From: Hyphomicrobiales bacterium
Lineage (GTDB): Bacteria; Pseudomonadota; Alphaproteobacteria; Rhizobiales; Rhizobiaceae
Direction of reading: 5' to 3'
DNA: 64,000 bases
NCBI GenBank assembly: GCA_900469475.1
Contig: UBXG01000006.1
Coordinates: 160,818 to 224,817 of the forward strand
The notes beneath the pieces were generated by a model, which saw nothing but the letters and a program-made list of their open reading frames with translations, was not told where the DNA came from and searched no databases. The first letter of the stretch is position 1, and every line of letters starts with the position of its first letter. Of this stretch, positions 1 through 9,049 are shown one piece after another. Both the position numbers and the translations under genes were made by a program.

Positions 1-1322
1 ATGACCTGGCCGGCGCGGATGGCGGCGGCGCGGCCGAAGACCACAAGGTCGATCAGCGAATTCGAGCCGAGGCGGTTGGCGCCATGCACCGACGCGCAGC
101 CGGCTTCGCCGACGGCCATCAGGCCCGGCAGCACGCGCTCGGGATTGTTGCTGTCGGCATTCAGCACTTCGCCCCAGTAATTCGTCGGAATGCCGCCCAT
201 ATTGTAGTGAACGGTCGGCAGGACCGGGATCGGATCGCGGGTCACATCGACGCCGGCGAAGATGCGCGCGCTCTCGGAGATGCCCGGGAGGCGCTCATGC
301 AGCACGGCCGGATCGAGATGGTCGAGATGCAGGAAGATATGATCCTTGTTCTTGCCAACGCCGCGACCCTCACGGATCTCAAGCGTCATGCAGCGCGAAA
401 CGACGTCACGCGAAGCAAGGTCCTTCGCCGAAGGAGCATAGCGCTCCATGAAACGCTCGCCCTCGGAATTGACAAGATAGCCGCCTTCGCCGCGCGCACC
501 TTCGGTGATGAGACATCCCGAACCGTAGATGCCGGTCGGATGGAACTGCACGAATTCCATGTCCTGCAACGGCAGGCCGGCGCGGGCTACCATGCCGCCG
601 CCGTCGCCGGTGCAGGTATGGGCAGATGTCGCCGAGAAATAGGCGCGGCCGTAGCCGCCGGTCGCCAGCACCACCATCTTGGCGGCGAAGCGATGGATCG
701 TGCCATCATCCAGGCACCAGGCGACAACGCCGGTGCAGCGGCTGCCATCGTCGGACATGATAAGGTCGAGCGCGAAATATTCGATGAAGAATTCAGCGTT
801 GTTGCGCAGTGACTGACCATAGAGCGTGTGCAGGATGGCATGGCCCGTACGGTCGGCGGCAGCGCAGGTGCGCTGCACCGGCGGTCCCTCGCCGAAATTC
901 TGCATGTGGCCGCCGAACGGGCGCTGGTAGATCTTGCCTTCTTCGTTGCGCGAGAAAGGCACGCCGTAGTGCTCAAGCTCGTAAACGGCCTTCGGCGCCT
1001 CCATGACCATATACTGCATGGCGTCGACGTCGCCGAGCCAGTCCGAGCCCTTGACGGTGTCGTAGAGGTGCCACTGCCAGCTGTCCGGCGTCATGTTCTG
1101 CAGCGAGGCGGCAATACCGCCCTGCGCCGCGACGGTGTGCGAGCGCGTCGGGAAGACCTTGGTGATGCAGGCGGTGCGGAAGCCCTGCTCGGCCATGCCG
1201 AGCGTGGCGCGCAGGCCGGCGCCGCCGGCGCCGACGACGATCACATCATAGGAGTGATCGATGTATTTATAGGCTTTCCCGTTCTGGGCAGCCCCATTCT
1301 GAGCGGATGAGTTCGGTGCCAT
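1..1322 (-). CDS. sdhA: Succinate dehydrogenase flavoprotein subunit, 3' end cut by window edge
   Basis: Catalytic flavoprotein of respiratory complex II (succinate to fumarate). The first about 440 codons are visible and the C-terminus lies beyond position 1. The N-terminal dinucleotide-binding stretch [12 protein letters not shown] is at about residues 28-39. The [10 protein letters not shown] motif carries the histidine (about H62) that binds FAD covalently in this family. [10 protein letters not shown] stretch and an ANRLGSNSL stretch typical of SdhA follow. The ATG at 1322 lies just downstream of the sdhD stop, with only a few bases between them, so the subunits are co-transcribed. sdhB is expected just outside the window. 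Identity is secure. Confidence 0.97.
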   Translation of the reverse strand, partial: MAPNSSAQNGAAQNGKAYKYIDHSYDVIVVGAGGAGLRATLGMAEQGFRTACITKVFPTRSHTVAAQGGIAASLQNMTPDSWQWHLYDTVKGSDWLGDVDAMQYMVMEAPKAVYELEHYGVPFSRNEEGKIYQRPFGGHMQNFGEGPPVQRTCAAADRTGHAILHTLYGQSLRNNAEFFIEYFALDLIMSDDGSRCTGVVAWCLDDGTIHRFAAKMVVLATGGYGRAYFSATSAHTCTGDGGGMVARAGLPLQDMEFVQFHPTGIYGSGCLITEGARGEGGYLVNSEGERFMERYAPSAKDLASRDVVSRCMTLEIREGRGVGKNKDHIFLHLDHLDPAVLHERLPGISESARIFAGVDVTRDPIPVLPTVHYNMGGIPTNYWGEVLNADSNNPERVLPGLMAVGEAGCASVHGANRLGSNSLIDLVVFGRAAAIRAGQV

Positions 1323-1329
1323 GATGCAA

Positions 1330-1710
1330 TTATCCTACGAACGCGATCTTCAGAATGGCGAAGAGACAGAGCCCCGCCACGACGACCGCGAAGAACGTGT
1401 TGAGCATGAGAAGAACGATCTTGCCGAATTCGCCGTGGACATAGTCCTCGATGATGACCTGCATGCCGAGCTTCATGTGAATGACGCCGGAGATCACCAT
1501 CAGGCCGAAGATCACGGCAACGATCGGGTTCGAGATCGCGTGCACGACTTCCGCATAGGGCGCGCCGGCATAGATGATCAGGAAAATGACGAAGAAGAGA
1601 AAGAGGGGAACATTGGCAACGGCGGTCAGGCGCTGGCGCCAGAAATGATCGGTGCCTTCCTTGGCGGAACCGAGACCGCGGACTTTGCCCAGAGGAGTGC
1701 GCATATCCAT
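1330..1710 (-). CDS. sdhD: Succinate dehydrogenase membrane anchor subunit
   Basis: 126-residue hydrophobic anchor of complex II. Three membrane-spanning segments can be seen at about residues 30-50, 58-80 and 95-120. [18 protein letters not shown] stretch near the N-terminus is typical of alphaproteobacterial SdhD. With SdhC it should bind haem b and ubiquinone and hold the SdhA/SdhB head at the inner membrane. It lies between sdhC and sdhA on the same strand. The gap to sdhC holds a palindromic repeat, while the gap to sdhA is only a few bases. Confidence 0.92.
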   Translation of the reverse strand: MDMRTPLGKVRGLGSAKEGTDHFWRQRLTAVANVPLFLFFVIFLIIYAGAPYAEVVHAISNPIVAVIFGLMVISGVIHMKLGMQVIIEDYVHGEFGKIVLLMLNTFFAVVVAGLCLFAILKIAFVG

Positions 1711-1727
1711 GAGAAATATCCTTTAAA

Positions 1728-1772
1728 GCATGATCCCGAAAGGCGCCTGAGCGCCTCCGGGAGCGATCATGC
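1728..1772. repeat. Intergenic palindrome (GCATGATC family) between sdhC and sdhD
   Basis: Outer arms GCATGATC (1728-1735) and GATCATGC (1765-1772) are perfect complements. An inner pair AGGCGC/GCGCCT forms the tip. The element fills the 65 bp between two genes of one operon, so it will be transcribed as a stable hairpin. A related element lies at about 16.52 kb. Dispersed palindromes of this kind are common between rhizobial genes; assignment to a named family is not attempted. Confidence 0.75.
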
Positions 1773-1775
1773 CAA

Positions 1776-2174
1776 TCAACCCAGGCGGATGGCGATGCCG
1801 ATGATCCAGACCAGCGCGGTCAGACAGATCGAGGCGATGAGCGTGAACTTGGCCATCTTCGTCGAGACGGCGGGATCGAAACCATGTCCGAGATCCCACA
1901 CGAAGTGGCGCAGGCCGCCGATCAAATGGTGCAGCAGAGCCCACGTGTAGCCGAGCAGGATGATGCGGCCGATGATCGTGCCCATGATCCAGTTGACCAG
2001 ATCGAAATAGCCCTGACCGGTCGCCGCGGCGATCAGCCACCAGGCGACCAGCAGCGTGCCGAAATAGAGCGCGCCCCCGGTGATGCGGTGGAGGATCGAC
2101 ATGACCATGGTGGGAATGGGTTTGTAGATTTGCAGATGCGGCGACAAAGGCCGGTTTTGTGTGACGTTCGCCAT
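1776..2174 (-). CDS. sdhC: Succinate dehydrogenase cytochrome b556 subunit
   Basis: 132-residue membrane subunit of complex II and first gene of the sdh operon here. The RPLSPHLQIY signature is at residues 8-17, and the second family signature, H-x3-G-x-RH-x3-D, is at about 83-94. H83 is the expected haem b ligand. Three transmembrane segments are visible, at about residues 28-50, 62-84 and 107-130. The protein should form the quinone and haem site together with SdhD. The promoter must lie in the 2175-2476 gap. Confidence 0.95.
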   Translation of the reverse strand: MANVTQNRPLSPHLQIYKPIPTMVMSILHRITGGALYFGTLLVAWWLIAAATGQGYFDLVNWIMGTIIGRIILLGYTWALLHHLIGGLRHFVWDLGHGFDPAVSTKMAKFTLIASICLTALVWIIGIAIRLG

Positions 2175-2476
2175 CAGAACCTCGCGGCGTTACGATACGC
2201 TTAGAACCCGGTTATCCGGGGCAACGCGCGCGCAGAGACGTGCAGTGTGCGTTGCATCATTGCGACCAATAATCACAGAGACGCCCATCCACAAGCACAA
2301 TTGATGCCTGCATCGAATTTAATCGATTCGGATCGAGCTGCACTTTAGCGAGCATGCAATGACGGGCTTCCCATTCCGGGCCGTTTACCATTTCGGCAAC
2401 CCTGACGTGGACTTCGCGCAGCTCTTGAGGCAATCTGCCGTTAAGATTTCATTAACCGATCGAAGCGAGTCGAATC
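2175..2476. promoter_or_regulatory. Divergent promoter region between sdhC and a secreted-protein gene
   Basis: This 302 bp stretch has no supported gene. It must hold the sdh operon promoter (minus strand) and the promoter of the gene at 2477 (plus strand). A CtrA-like box lies at its right end. An imperfect inverted repeat of CGAAT and ATTCG sits near 2315-2335. I could not pick a convincing -35/-10 pair for sdh by eye. Confidence 0.5.
2441..2456 (+). promoter_or_regulatory. CtrA-like box TTAA-N7-TTAACC
   Basis: TTAA at 2441-2444 and TTAACC from 2452 are separated by exactly seven bases. This is the full binding-site form of the alphaproteobacterial cell-cycle regulator CtrA. It ends about 20 bp before the ATG at 2477, which leaves little room for a normal leader. 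CtrA might therefore repress here, or the transcript could have a very short leader. Binding is inferred from the motif only. Confidence 0.4.
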
Positions 2477-2872
2477 ATGAAGCCGCATCTTTTCAAGGCA
2501 GCAGCGCTCATCGTGGCGGCGGCAACATTTTCCTTCGCACCGGCATCGGCGGGCGACTACCGCCACTGGCATCATCACGATCGCTCCGGCCTTGTACGCC
2601 TTAACCAGATATCGAAGCCCCAGGGTCGCGAGCAGCAACCTGCCCGGATCGTCATCATGGAACGGCACGACGCCGCAAACGCCGGCAGCTATGCCGGCTC
2701 AGCCGATGTCTATCGGGCCGATGGCGGCACCTATGTTATCGGCTATGGCGGCTACAATCCCTATGCTCCGCCTGCGACAGTGCAGCTGAGGCCGAAGGCG
2801 AAAGTCATCGATGTCCGCTATGCCGGCAATCCCTGCTCGTATGAAGCAGGCGTCTGCGTCATCGGGCACTGA
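2477..2872 (+). CDS. Small secreted protein of unknown function
   Basis: 131 residues. The N-terminus is a clear Sec signal peptide: MKPHLFK, a hydrophobic Ala/Val run, then APASAG with likely cleavage after about residue 25. The mature part begins with a His-rich patch (YRHWHHHD) and is rich in Gly and Tyr in the middle (TYVIGYGGYNPYAPP). It ends with two cysteines (NPCSYEAGVC) that could form a disulfide in the periplasm. I do not recognise a family with a known role. A CtrA-like box lies just upstream, and the next gene converges on it. Confidence 0.75.
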   Translation: MKPHLFKAAALIVAAATFSFAPASAGDYRHWHHHDRSGLVRLNQISKPQGREQQPARIVIMERHDAANAGSYAGSADVYRADGGTYVIGYGGYNPYAPPATVQLRPKAKVIDVRYAGNPCSYEAGVCVIGH

Positions 2873-2878
2873 CGTTTC

Positions 2879-3529
2879 TCAATCGGCGAGAAATCGCCAG
2901 ACCGTCGTCCTCTTAATCTCGCTGTCCTCGAGCGCCCGCGTCACCGGCACTTGATAGGTGGCCTGCACTTCCAGACGATCCTTGGGAAGATAGGCCCTGC
3001 CGGGATCGCCGACGAGAACCGTCCTCCCCTCGCCCGCCATACGTCTTAGCCAGGGAACGAGGCTCGCCGCGAAATCACGATCGTAGAAAACGTCGCCGGC
3101 AAGAATAACATCCGCATCCACGGCGCAACCGACGATATCGTCACCGGCGAAGTCCAGATCGACGCCATTTTCAACGGCATTGAGCCGGATCGCCGTGCCC
3201 GCCCATGGATCGATATCGACGGCAAGCACAAGAGCCGCGCCCGCACGCTTCGCCGCAATCGCGACGAGCCCGGAGCCGGTGGCAAAATCCAGCACGGTTT
3301 TGCCGGCAACGATCTCCGGATGATCGAGGATATAGCGCGCGAGACCCTGCCCACCCGCCCAGGCAAAGGCCCAGAAGGGCGGCGGCAGGCCGATCTGTTC
3401 CAGCTCTTCTTCCGTCTTCAGCCACAATTCATGCGCCTCGCTTGCCAGGTGCAGCCGGATTTCCGGCACATGCGGCGACGCCATGAGGCTGGTATTGGCA
3501 CGGATGAAGCTTTCCGGATCGGTTTTCAA
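2879..3529 (-). CDS. Class I SAM-dependent methyltransferase (COG3897-like)
   Basis: About 216 residues with a Rossmann methyltransferase fold. The SAM-binding motif VLDFATGSGLVAIAA is near residues 80-94, followed by an acidic strand end LAVDIDPWA and a DVILAGDVFYD motif-IV segment. It resembles the predicted nicotinamide N-methylase/ETF-beta lysine methyltransferase group. The substrate cannot be read from the sequence. The start is uncertain: a TTG at 3529 sits 5 bases after GGGAG and gives MKTDPESFIRAN; a GTG at 3541 and an ATG at 3484 are alternatives. It is convergent with the secreted-protein gene. Confidence 0.8.
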   Translation of the reverse strand: MKTDPESFIRANTSLMASPHVPEIRLHLASEAHELWLKTEEELEQIGLPPPFWAFAWAGGQGLARYILDHPEIVAGKTVLDFATGSGLVAIAAKRAGAALVLAVDIDPWAGTAIRLNAVENGVDLDFAGDDIVGCAVDADVILAGDVFYDRDFAASLVPWLRRMAGEGRTVLVGDPGRAYLPKDRLEVQATYQVPVTRALEDSEIKRTTVWRFLAD

Positions 3530-3559
3530 TGAATCTCCCACCCACCGAACAAGGCCGGA

Positions 3560-3991
3560 TCAGACCGGCGGATTGTCCAGACCGCCCATGCGGCAGACTT
3601 CGAGCCATTCATCATCCGTCACCGGCTGCACCGAAAGCCGCATGGAGGTGACGAGCGCCATCTGCGAAAGCTTCGGATTGGCCTTGATGTCCTTGAGGGT
3701 CACCGGATTCGGCATATCGCGAACGGCGCGGATGTCGACACATTCCCAGCGCGGATCGTCCTTGGCGGTCGAATCCGGATGCGCCAGCGCGCAGACCTCG
3801 ACGATGCCGATGACCTCCAGCCCGTCATTGGAGTGATAGAAGAAACCCTTGTCGCCGATCTGCATGGCCCGCATGTTGTTGCGGGCGAGATAGTTGCGCA
3901 CGCCGGTCCATTCGGTGCCTTTTGCGCCGGCATCCTTCTGCTGCTGCCAGGACCAGGAGGACGGCTCGGATTTATAAAGCCAATGCGCCAT
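3560..3991 (-). CDS. EVE domain-containing protein
   Basis: 143 residues that match the EVE (PUA-like) fold from end to end. MAHWLYKSEPSSWSWQ opens it, followed by WTGVRNYLARNNMRAMQIGDKGFFYHSN and a later EWLEVCRMGGL. EVE domains of this type bind modified bases in nucleic acids. The single-domain bacterial form has no firmly established cellular role. It lies three bases beyond the YciI-like gene on the same strand, so the two are probably co-transcribed. Confidence 0.9.
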   Translation of the reverse strand: MAHWLYKSEPSSWSWQQQKDAGAKGTEWTGVRNYLARNNMRAMQIGDKGFFYHSNDGLEVIGIVEVCALAHPDSTAKDDPRWECVDIRAVRDMPNPVTLKDIKANPKLSQMALVTSMRLSVQPVTDDEWLEVCRMGGLDNPPV

Positions 3992-3994
3992 CTC

Positions 3995-4288
3995 TCATGC
4001 CTCCGGATTGTTGAAGACCCAGTTGAACGGCTTGATCTCGACGCTCTCGAACAGACCGGCCTTCGTATAGGGATCGGCATCGGCAATCGCCTTGGCGGCC
4101 TCGGCGCTCTCGGCCTTGACGACAACGAGACTACCGTTCGGCTTGCCGTCCGCATCCAGGAACGGACCGGCCATCTTCAACGTGCCCTCGGCATTGAGCT
4201 TGTTCAGATGCTCCAGATGCGCCGGGCGCGTTTCCATGCGGACATTCAGGTGACCGGGCTTGTCCTTGCAGACAAAGGCGAAAAGCAT
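3995..4288 (-). CDS. YciI family protein
   Basis: 97 residues with a ferredoxin-like YciI/YCII fold. The sequence starts MLFAFVCKDKPGHLNVRMETRPAHLEHL and has the typical GPFLDADGKPNGSLVVVKAESAEAA core. The ATG at 4288 is chosen because GGGAG lies eight bases upstream; an in-frame ATG at 4312 is less well placed. Members of this family are small dimeric proteins, some of them enzymes; the substrate here is unknown. In rhizobia this gene commonly accompanies the EVE gene that follows. Confidence 0.88.
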   Translation of the reverse strand: MLFAFVCKDKPGHLNVRMETRPAHLEHLNKLNAEGTLKMAGPFLDADGKPNGSLVVVKAESAEAAKAIADADPYTKAGLFESVEIKPFNWVFNNPEA

Positions 4289-4356
4289 GATTAATTCTCC
4301 CAAGAAAATCAAAAACGATTGATGATGACGGATAAAGCTTCAATCACGAGAGGTCA

Positions 4357-4788
4357 TCATATTTCTGCGCGAAGGGGATTGATGATATCAAGACCCCAGA
4401 AATCGGCTTCGTTATGTGTTGCGATGACGCATTCATTCGCAACTGCGACGGAAGCGATCAACATGTCCATCGGGTCACGCTGTCGTCCCATCGTCCGGCC
4501 ATCGGCCATGAGTTGCGCCCATATCAGAGCAGCATTCTCGTCAAAGGAAAGAATGCGACCCGCAAAATATGTCAGAGGTCCCTGACCGCCGAGAAACCAT
4601 GCTTCGAGATCATCACGCTTGCGTCCCGTCGGCATGATCAGGATGCCACGCTGAATTTCAGCGATTGTGGACGCTGCGATAAAGAGATCACCATCCACCT
4701 GATCGCCCAACCAGCGTGCAAGATGGGGCGACGGCTCAGGTTTGATTGTATTGCTGATAATGTTCGTGTCGAGCAAATAGCGAGTCAC
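4357..4788 (-). CDS. vapC: PIN-domain toxin (VapC-like ribonuclease)
   Basis: 143 residues with the four acidic positions of the PIN nuclease fold: D7 in LLDTNI, E44 in IAEIQRG, D105/D108 in RDPMDML and D129 in NEADF. VapC toxins cut RNA, often tRNA, when not bound by their antitoxin. The ATG overlaps the antitoxin stop by four bases (ATGA), the usual arrangement for translational coupling in these modules. All catalytic residues look intact. The RNA target cannot be deduced. Confidence 0.92.
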   Translation of the reverse strand: MTRYLLDTNIISNTIKPEPSPHLARWLGDQVDGDLFIAASTIAEIQRGILIMPTGRKRDDLEAWFLGGQGPLTYFAGRILSFDENAALIWAQLMADGRTMGRQRDPMDMLIASVAVANECVIATHNEADFWGLDIINPLRAEI

Positions 4789-5084
4789 AGATCAATCTCG
4801 CGCACTTCGCCCTTCACCCTTTCAAGATCGAGGTCCGCACCGACGAGAGGAGAATTCCGCAACCAAGCGTAAACCCCACCTTTTTTGGGCGACTCTCTCG
4901 AAATGGTCTTGGTGACAACATCGCGAATACGGGCAGATTCGGGACCATTCTCCGCCAAACGCCGCGCCACCTCTCTGATGAGAGCCTTGTCGCCATTGAG
5001 CCCCAGCACTTCGAAACGAGCTAGACCACGCTCGCCAAGGCGGGAACGATAGTTCTTAATTGCGCGTTTCTGCGAGCTGCTCAT
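4785..5084 (-). CDS. Antitoxin of the PIN-domain module
   Basis: 99 residues located directly upstream of vapC and overlapping it by four bases. The N-terminus (KRAIKNYRSRLGERGLARFEVLG) resembles antitoxins with a RYRxRLxxxGLRxxEV start, which form a DNA-binding dimer. The C-terminal half (GGVYAWLRNSPLVGADLDLERVKGEVREIDL) would be the toxin-neutralising tail. It is not a standard VapB/AbrB-type sequence. The ATG at 5084 has GGGAG seven bases upstream. Function is inferred mainly from gene order. Confidence 0.8.
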   Translation of the reverse strand: MSSSQKRAIKNYRSRLGERGLARFEVLGLNGDKALIREVARRLAENGPESARIRDVVTKTISRESPKKGGVYAWLRNSPLVGADLDLERVKGEVREIDL

Positions 5085-5097
5085 CGTGGTCTCCCGC

Positions 5098-5118
5098 TAT
5101 ATCCAGTAATATATCCAG
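5098..5118 (-). promoter_or_regulatory. Direct-repeat operator candidate for the toxin-antitoxin operon
   Basis: TATATCCAG occurs at 5098-5106 and again at 5110-5118, a 12 bp period, immediately upstream of the antitoxin start. GACCAC and GTGGTC flank the pair as a wider inverted repeat. Toxin-antitoxin operons are usually autorepressed through such repeats over the promoter. This reading is inferred from position and repetition only. Confidence 0.4.
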
Positions 5119-5137
5119 AGCAGGACCACTATTCAAG

Positions 5138-6127
5138 TTATTCCGTGGTGATCGGCCGCGTCATCAATTGCCCGATGGCTGTAGCTATGTCGAGTTTGCC
5201 GTTGATGATGGCTGACACCGCGTCGGTGATCGGCATGTCGACGCCGAGTTTGTGGGCGAGCCGCGCGGCGATGGAAGCGGCATAGGCGCCCTCGACCAGC
5301 GTGCCATGCGTTGGATCAACGGTCTCTCCCTGCCCGAGCGCGATACCGAACCTGAGATTACGGGATTGATGGCTGGTCGCCGTCAGCACGAGGTCGCCAA
5401 GACCCGATAGGCCGCGCACGGTTTCGGCCTTGCCCCCCTTGGCTGCAACGAAGCGCGACATCTCGGCAAGACCACGGCTAATCAGCGCCGCACGTGCGGA
5501 ATCGCCGATACCCCGGCCCTCGACGATGCCGCAGGCAATCGCGAGAACATTCTTCAAGGCGCCGCCGAGCTGCACGCCGATGCGGTCATCCGAGGCGTAG
5601 AGGCGAAACGTCGGGCCGGAAATCGCCTGGGCTAGCCTTTCAGCGACAGTCATGTCGGCGGCGGCGATCGCCATGGCCGTCGGCAGTCCCTTGGCAATGT
5701 CGGCGGCAAAGCCCGGGCCTGAGAGCACAGCGATCGCATGCTGCGGCAACTCCCGCTCCAGCATATCGGTCAGCAGATCGCCGGAGACCTTGTCGATACC
5801 TTTCGCGCACGTAACGACGACCGCATCCTTGGCGAGATAAGGGCCATAATGACGGGCAGCATCGGCCTGCGCCTGTGAGGGCATGGCAAAAAGAACGATG
5901 CCGGCATTGGAAATTGCATCCGGCACGGCCGAAAACTGCAGCGAATCCGGAAGGTCGATGCCGGGCAGGACGGCATCATGCATGCGGTCGACGGCAAGGT
6001 CAGTCATCAGCCCTGCGTTGCGTCCGACGAGCACCACATCGGCACGACCGGTTAGCGCGATGACGGCGGCAAGCGCCGTGCCGAAAGCGCCGGCGCCGAT
6101 GACTGCGATCCGCTCATTGCCGCTCAT
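5138..6127 (-). CDS. gpsA: Glycerol-3-phosphate dehydrogenase [NAD(P)+]
   Basis: 329 residues, normal length for GpsA, which makes sn-glycerol-3-phosphate for phospholipid synthesis. The N-terminal Rossmann motif [14 protein letters not shown] is at residues 9-22. VTCAKGID and VLSGPGFA follow, and the catalytic lysine region [15 protein letters not shown] is near residues 186-200. The C-terminal [14 protein letters not shown] and EGAYAA segments are also typical. The ATG overlaps the tsaD stop by four bases, so the two are translationally coupled. Confidence 0.97.
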   Translation of the reverse strand: MSGNERIAVIGAGAFGTALAAVIALTGRADVVLVGRNAGLMTDLAVDRMHDAVLPGIDLPDSLQFSAVPDAISNAGIVLFAMPSQAQADAARHYGPYLAKDAVVVTCAKGIDKVSGDLLTDMLERELPQHAIAVLSGPGFAADIAKGLPTAMAIAAADMTVAERLAQAISGPTFRLYASDDRIGVQLGGALKNVLAIACGIVEGRGIGDSARAALISRGLAEMSRFVAAKGGKAETVRGLSGLGDLVLTATSHQSRNLRFGIALGQGETVDPTHGTLVEGAYAASIAARLAHKLGVDMPITDAVSAIINGKLDIATAIGQLMTRPITTE

Positions 6128-7221
6128 GCCTTCGCTCCTCGTTTGCCGTGTCCGAGCAGAGTTTCCGCCTTCTGATCCAACGGCCAGCGCGAGCGCGGCT
6201 GCACATCGAGATCGTCAGGTGCGGCCCCCGTCGCCATGCGTTCCAGTCCAGCCCAGGCGATCATGACGGCGTTATCCGTACACAATCTCAATGGCGGCGC
6301 GATGAAGCGGAAACCATTGGCGTCGCAAAGCTCCTGCAGCGTGCGGCGCAGCTCGAGATTGGCGGCAACGCCTCCGGCCACCACAAGCGATGGCTTTTCC
6401 TCAGTCTTCGGAAACTCCGTCTTGAAGCGCTGCAGGCCGCGGCCGATACGATCCTTCAGCGTGCGCGAGATCGCCTTCTGGAAGGAGGCGCAGATATCGG
6501 CGATATCCTGCTCGGTGACAGGCGCAATCGCCGTCGCCGCCTGTCGTACCGCCGTCTTCAGGCCGGAAAAGGAAAAATCGAGGCGCGTTTCGCCGACCAG
6601 CGGTCGCGGCAGATCGAAGCGGTCCGGATCGCCGTTTTTGGCGGCTGCCTCCACAGCAGGGCCGCCGGGATAGGGCAGTCCTAGAAGCTTGGCCGTCTTG
6701 TCGAAGGCCTCACCGAGCGCATCGTCGATGGTGGTGCCCCAGCGCTCATATTGGCCGACGCCTCGCACCAGAATAAGCTGTGTGTGGCCGCCGGAAACGA
6801 GCAGCATGAGGTAAGGAAAGGCAAGACCGTCCGTCAGCCGCGCCGTCAGGGCATGGCCTTCCAGATGGTTGATGGCGTATAGTGGCTTGCCGGTGGCACG
6901 CGAAATTGCCTTGCCTGTCATCAGGCCGACGAGCAACCCGCCGATAAGGCCCGGTCCGGATGTAGCGGCAATGGCATCGACGTCCGAGAGCGACACATTG
7001 GCGCGTTTCAATGCCTCGTCGATCAGCGTATCGAGCGCTTCGACGTGTGCCCGCGCAGCAATTTCCGGCACGACGCCGCCATAGGCGCTATGCTCGTCCA
7101 GCTGACTGAGGACGACATCGGAACAGACAGTGGGCGTGCCGTCATCCCGGCGCTCGACAATGGCTGCAGCGGTTTCGTCGCAGCTTGTTTCGATGCCGAG
7201 AATACGAAGAACGGATGCCAT
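6124..7221 (-). CDS. tsaD: tRNA N6-adenosine threonylcarbamoyltransferase
   Basis: 365 residues of the Kae1/TsaD family. With its partners it transfers threonylcarbamoyl to A37 of ANN-decoding tRNAs. [14 protein letters not shown] starts the ASKHA-fold ATPase. The metal-binding histidines are H119 and H123 in [12 protein letters not shown], and [10 protein letters not shown] and [10 protein letters not shown] are further family signatures. It heads a two-gene unit with gpsA and is divergent from hemC, with a gap of about 85 bp to the likely hemC start. The same cell also needs t6A for the MtaB reaction encoded at 48.6 kb. Confidence 0.97.
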   Translation of the reverse strand: MASVLRILGIETSCDETAAAIVERRDDGTPTVCSDVVLSQLDEHSAYGGVVPEIAARAHVEALDTLIDEALKRANVSLSDVDAIAATSGPGLIGGLLVGLMTGKAISRATGKPLYAINHLEGHALTARLTDGLAFPYLMLLVSGGHTQLILVRGVGQYERWGTTIDDALGEAFDKTAKLLGLPYPGGPAVEAAAKNGDPDRFDLPRPLVGETRLDFSFSGLKTAVRQAATAIAPVTEQDIADICASFQKAISRTLKDRIGRGLQRFKTEFPKTEEKPSLVVAGGVAANLELRRTLQELCDANGFRFIAPPLRLCTDNAVMIAWAGLERMATGAAPDDLDVQPRSRWPLDQKAETLLGHGKRGAKA

Positions 7222-7305
7222 GGAGAAAGTTCGTTGCCTACAGGTCGATTGCGATAAAGCGGAAATATGGTTACGGGAACTGTCGGTAACAACGGATCAA
7301 AGCGG

Positions 7306-8235
7306 ATGCAAACAAAACCTTTCCGGATCGGCACGCGCGGCAGCCCGCTGGCGCTCGCCCAGGCGCGAGAAGCACGCGACCGCCTGATGGCGGCCCATGG
7401 CCTTCCGGAGGAGATGTTCGAAATCGTCGTTCTCACCACCAAGGGCGACCGCATCACCGACCGCTCGCTCGCGGCAATCGGCGGCAAGGGCCTGTTCACG
7501 GAAGAGCTGGAAGAGAAGCTGACCTCAGGCGAACTCGACTTCGCCGTGCATTCGGCCAAGGATATGGCGACGAAGCTGCCCCAGGGCCTAGCGCTCACAG
7601 CTTATCTGCCGCGCGAGGACATTCGCGATTCGGTCATCGGCCGCACCGCGCCGAAACTGATCGAGCTGCCGCATGGCGCCACCGTCGGCTCGGCGTCGCT
7701 CCGCCGCCAGGCGCTGATCCGGCGCCTGCGCCCTGATATCAACGTCATTACCTTCCGCGGTTCGGTTCAGACCCGCCTGCGCAAGCTGGAAGAGGGGCAA
7801 GCCGACGCCACCTTGCTGGCGCTTGCAGGCCTGAAACGGCTTGGCATGGTCGAGGTCATCACCGACATTCTCGATCCGGATGAATTCCCTCCAGCGCCGG
7901 CACAAGGCGCCATAGCAATCGAAAGCCGCATCGATGACGCGCGGATGAACGAGCTGCTCGCCGCCGTCAATGATGCGCCGACTTTCGACGCGGTATCCTG
8001 CGAACGCGCTTTCCTGGCAGCACTCGACGGGTCCTGTCGCACGCCGATAGCCGGCTACGCAATTTGCGAAGGCGATCATCTGCGTTTCTTCGGCATGATC
8101 CTCACCCCGGATGGCCGCCAAGTGCACACAACGACCATCGAAGGCCACCGGCGCGATGCCGAGGCGCTGGGGATCAATGCCGGTCAGGCGATCCGCGCCG
8201 AGGCGGGCAGCACCTTCTTCGAAGATTGGACCTGA
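7306..8235 (+). CDS. hemC: Hydroxymethylbilane synthase (porphobilinogen deaminase)
   Basis: 309 residues from the ATG at 7306 ([20 protein letters not shown]). An in-frame ATG at 7267 adds 13 residues with no family support. The enzyme joins four porphobilinogens into hydroxymethylbilane in haem synthesis. [24 protein letters not shown] and the dipyrromethane-cofactor cysteine in [13 protein letters not shown] (about C244) are all present. It starts a plus-strand operon with hemD, a mitofilin-like gene and hemY. Confidence 0.97.
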   Translation: MQTKPFRIGTRGSPLALAQAREARDRLMAAHGLPEEMFEIVVLTTKGDRITDRSLAAIGGKGLFTEELEEKLTSGELDFAVHSAKDMATKLPQGLALTAYLPREDIRDSVIGRTAPKLIELPHGATVGSASLRRQALIRRLRPDINVITFRGSVQTRLRKLEEGQADATLLALAGLKRLGMVEVITDILDPDEFPPAPAQGAIAIESRIDDARMNELLAAVNDAPTFDAVSCERAFLAALDGSCRTPIAGYAICEGDHLRFFGMILTPDGRQVHTTTIEGHRRDAEALGINAGQAIRAEAGSTFFEDWT

Positions 8236-8241
8236 CAAAGG

Positions 8242-8970
8242 ATGCGCGTCGTCGTCACCCGCCCTCGGCATTCGGGTGAACGCACCATGCGGCGACTGAC
8301 GCAAATGGGGCACGAACCCCTGCTGCTGCCGCTGGCCGAACCCGTCCATCATGTCGAGGAGGCAAGACGAGCGCTCCTGACCACGCAGGGCACCGTTGCC
8401 GTCACCAGCGCCGAGGCGATCCGGGCGCTTTCGCTACTAGGTTCCGATCTTACCCCTCATCTTGGTCGTCGCCTCTTTGCCGTCGGAAAGGCGACGGCCA
8501 AAGAAGCGGCGGATCTCGGATTCAGCAATATCGCCATATCGGAAGGCGGCGGCACAGAGCTTGCCGCCATGATCGCCAGCCATCCTTCAGGCCTGAACGA
8601 CGGCGCGCTCCTCTATCTCGCAGGCTTTCCGCGCGCGGCCGGTTTCGAAGCCGGGTTGGCAGAACGGCACGTGCCTTTCCTGACCGTTGAATGCTACCGA
8701 ATGCAGGATATCATCCCCGACGACGTCACTCTTCGCTGGCTTTTCGCCGACGCTCGCGCGAATGCTGTGCTGCTTTATTCCCACGAAACCGCCAGGCGCT
8801 TTTTTAGCCTTTCATTCGTCGGCCGCAACATGGAGCTTTTTGCCGAAACGCGGTTTCTTTGTTTGAGCGAAGCCGTGGCGGGCGCGGTTCCGGAAACGCT
8901 GCAATCCCATGTCGATATCGCCGATATGCCGAATGAAGACCGACTTCTGGCGCTTCTGATCCCGGCGTAA
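8242..8970 (+). CDS. hemD: Uroporphyrinogen-III synthase
   Basis: 242 residues, beginning MRVVVTRPRHSGERTMRRL as in HemD, seven bases after the hemC stop. The enzyme closes and rearranges hydroxymethylbilane to uroporphyrinogen III. HemD is poorly conserved in sequence; support comes from VTRP at the start, VAVTSAEAIRAL, FAVGKATAKEAADLGF and the position after hemC. Cytoplasmic, with no unusual feature. Confidence 0.93.
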   Translation: MRVVVTRPRHSGERTMRRLTQMGHEPLLLPLAEPVHHVEEARRALLTTQGTVAVTSAEAIRALSLLGSDLTPHLGRRLFAVGKATAKEAADLGFSNIAISEGGGTELAAMIASHPSGLNDGALLYLAGFPRAAGFEAGLAERHVPFLTVECYRMQDIIPDDVTLRWLFADARANAVLLYSHETARRFFSLSFVGRNMELFAETRFLCLSEAVAGAVPETLQSHVDIADMPNEDRLLALLIPA

Positions 8971-9049
8971 GGCCGCAATTTTGATGTAAGGCCTTTTCAT
9001 AATCGCCTTGTCTGTCTAACTTCGTTGCAGCGCATGAAAAGAGGACCTC

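Noticed and set aside
7267..7305. Upstream hemC start adding 13 residues
   Set aside because: The extra residues do not match Hem[17 protein letters not shown] is the conserved beginning.
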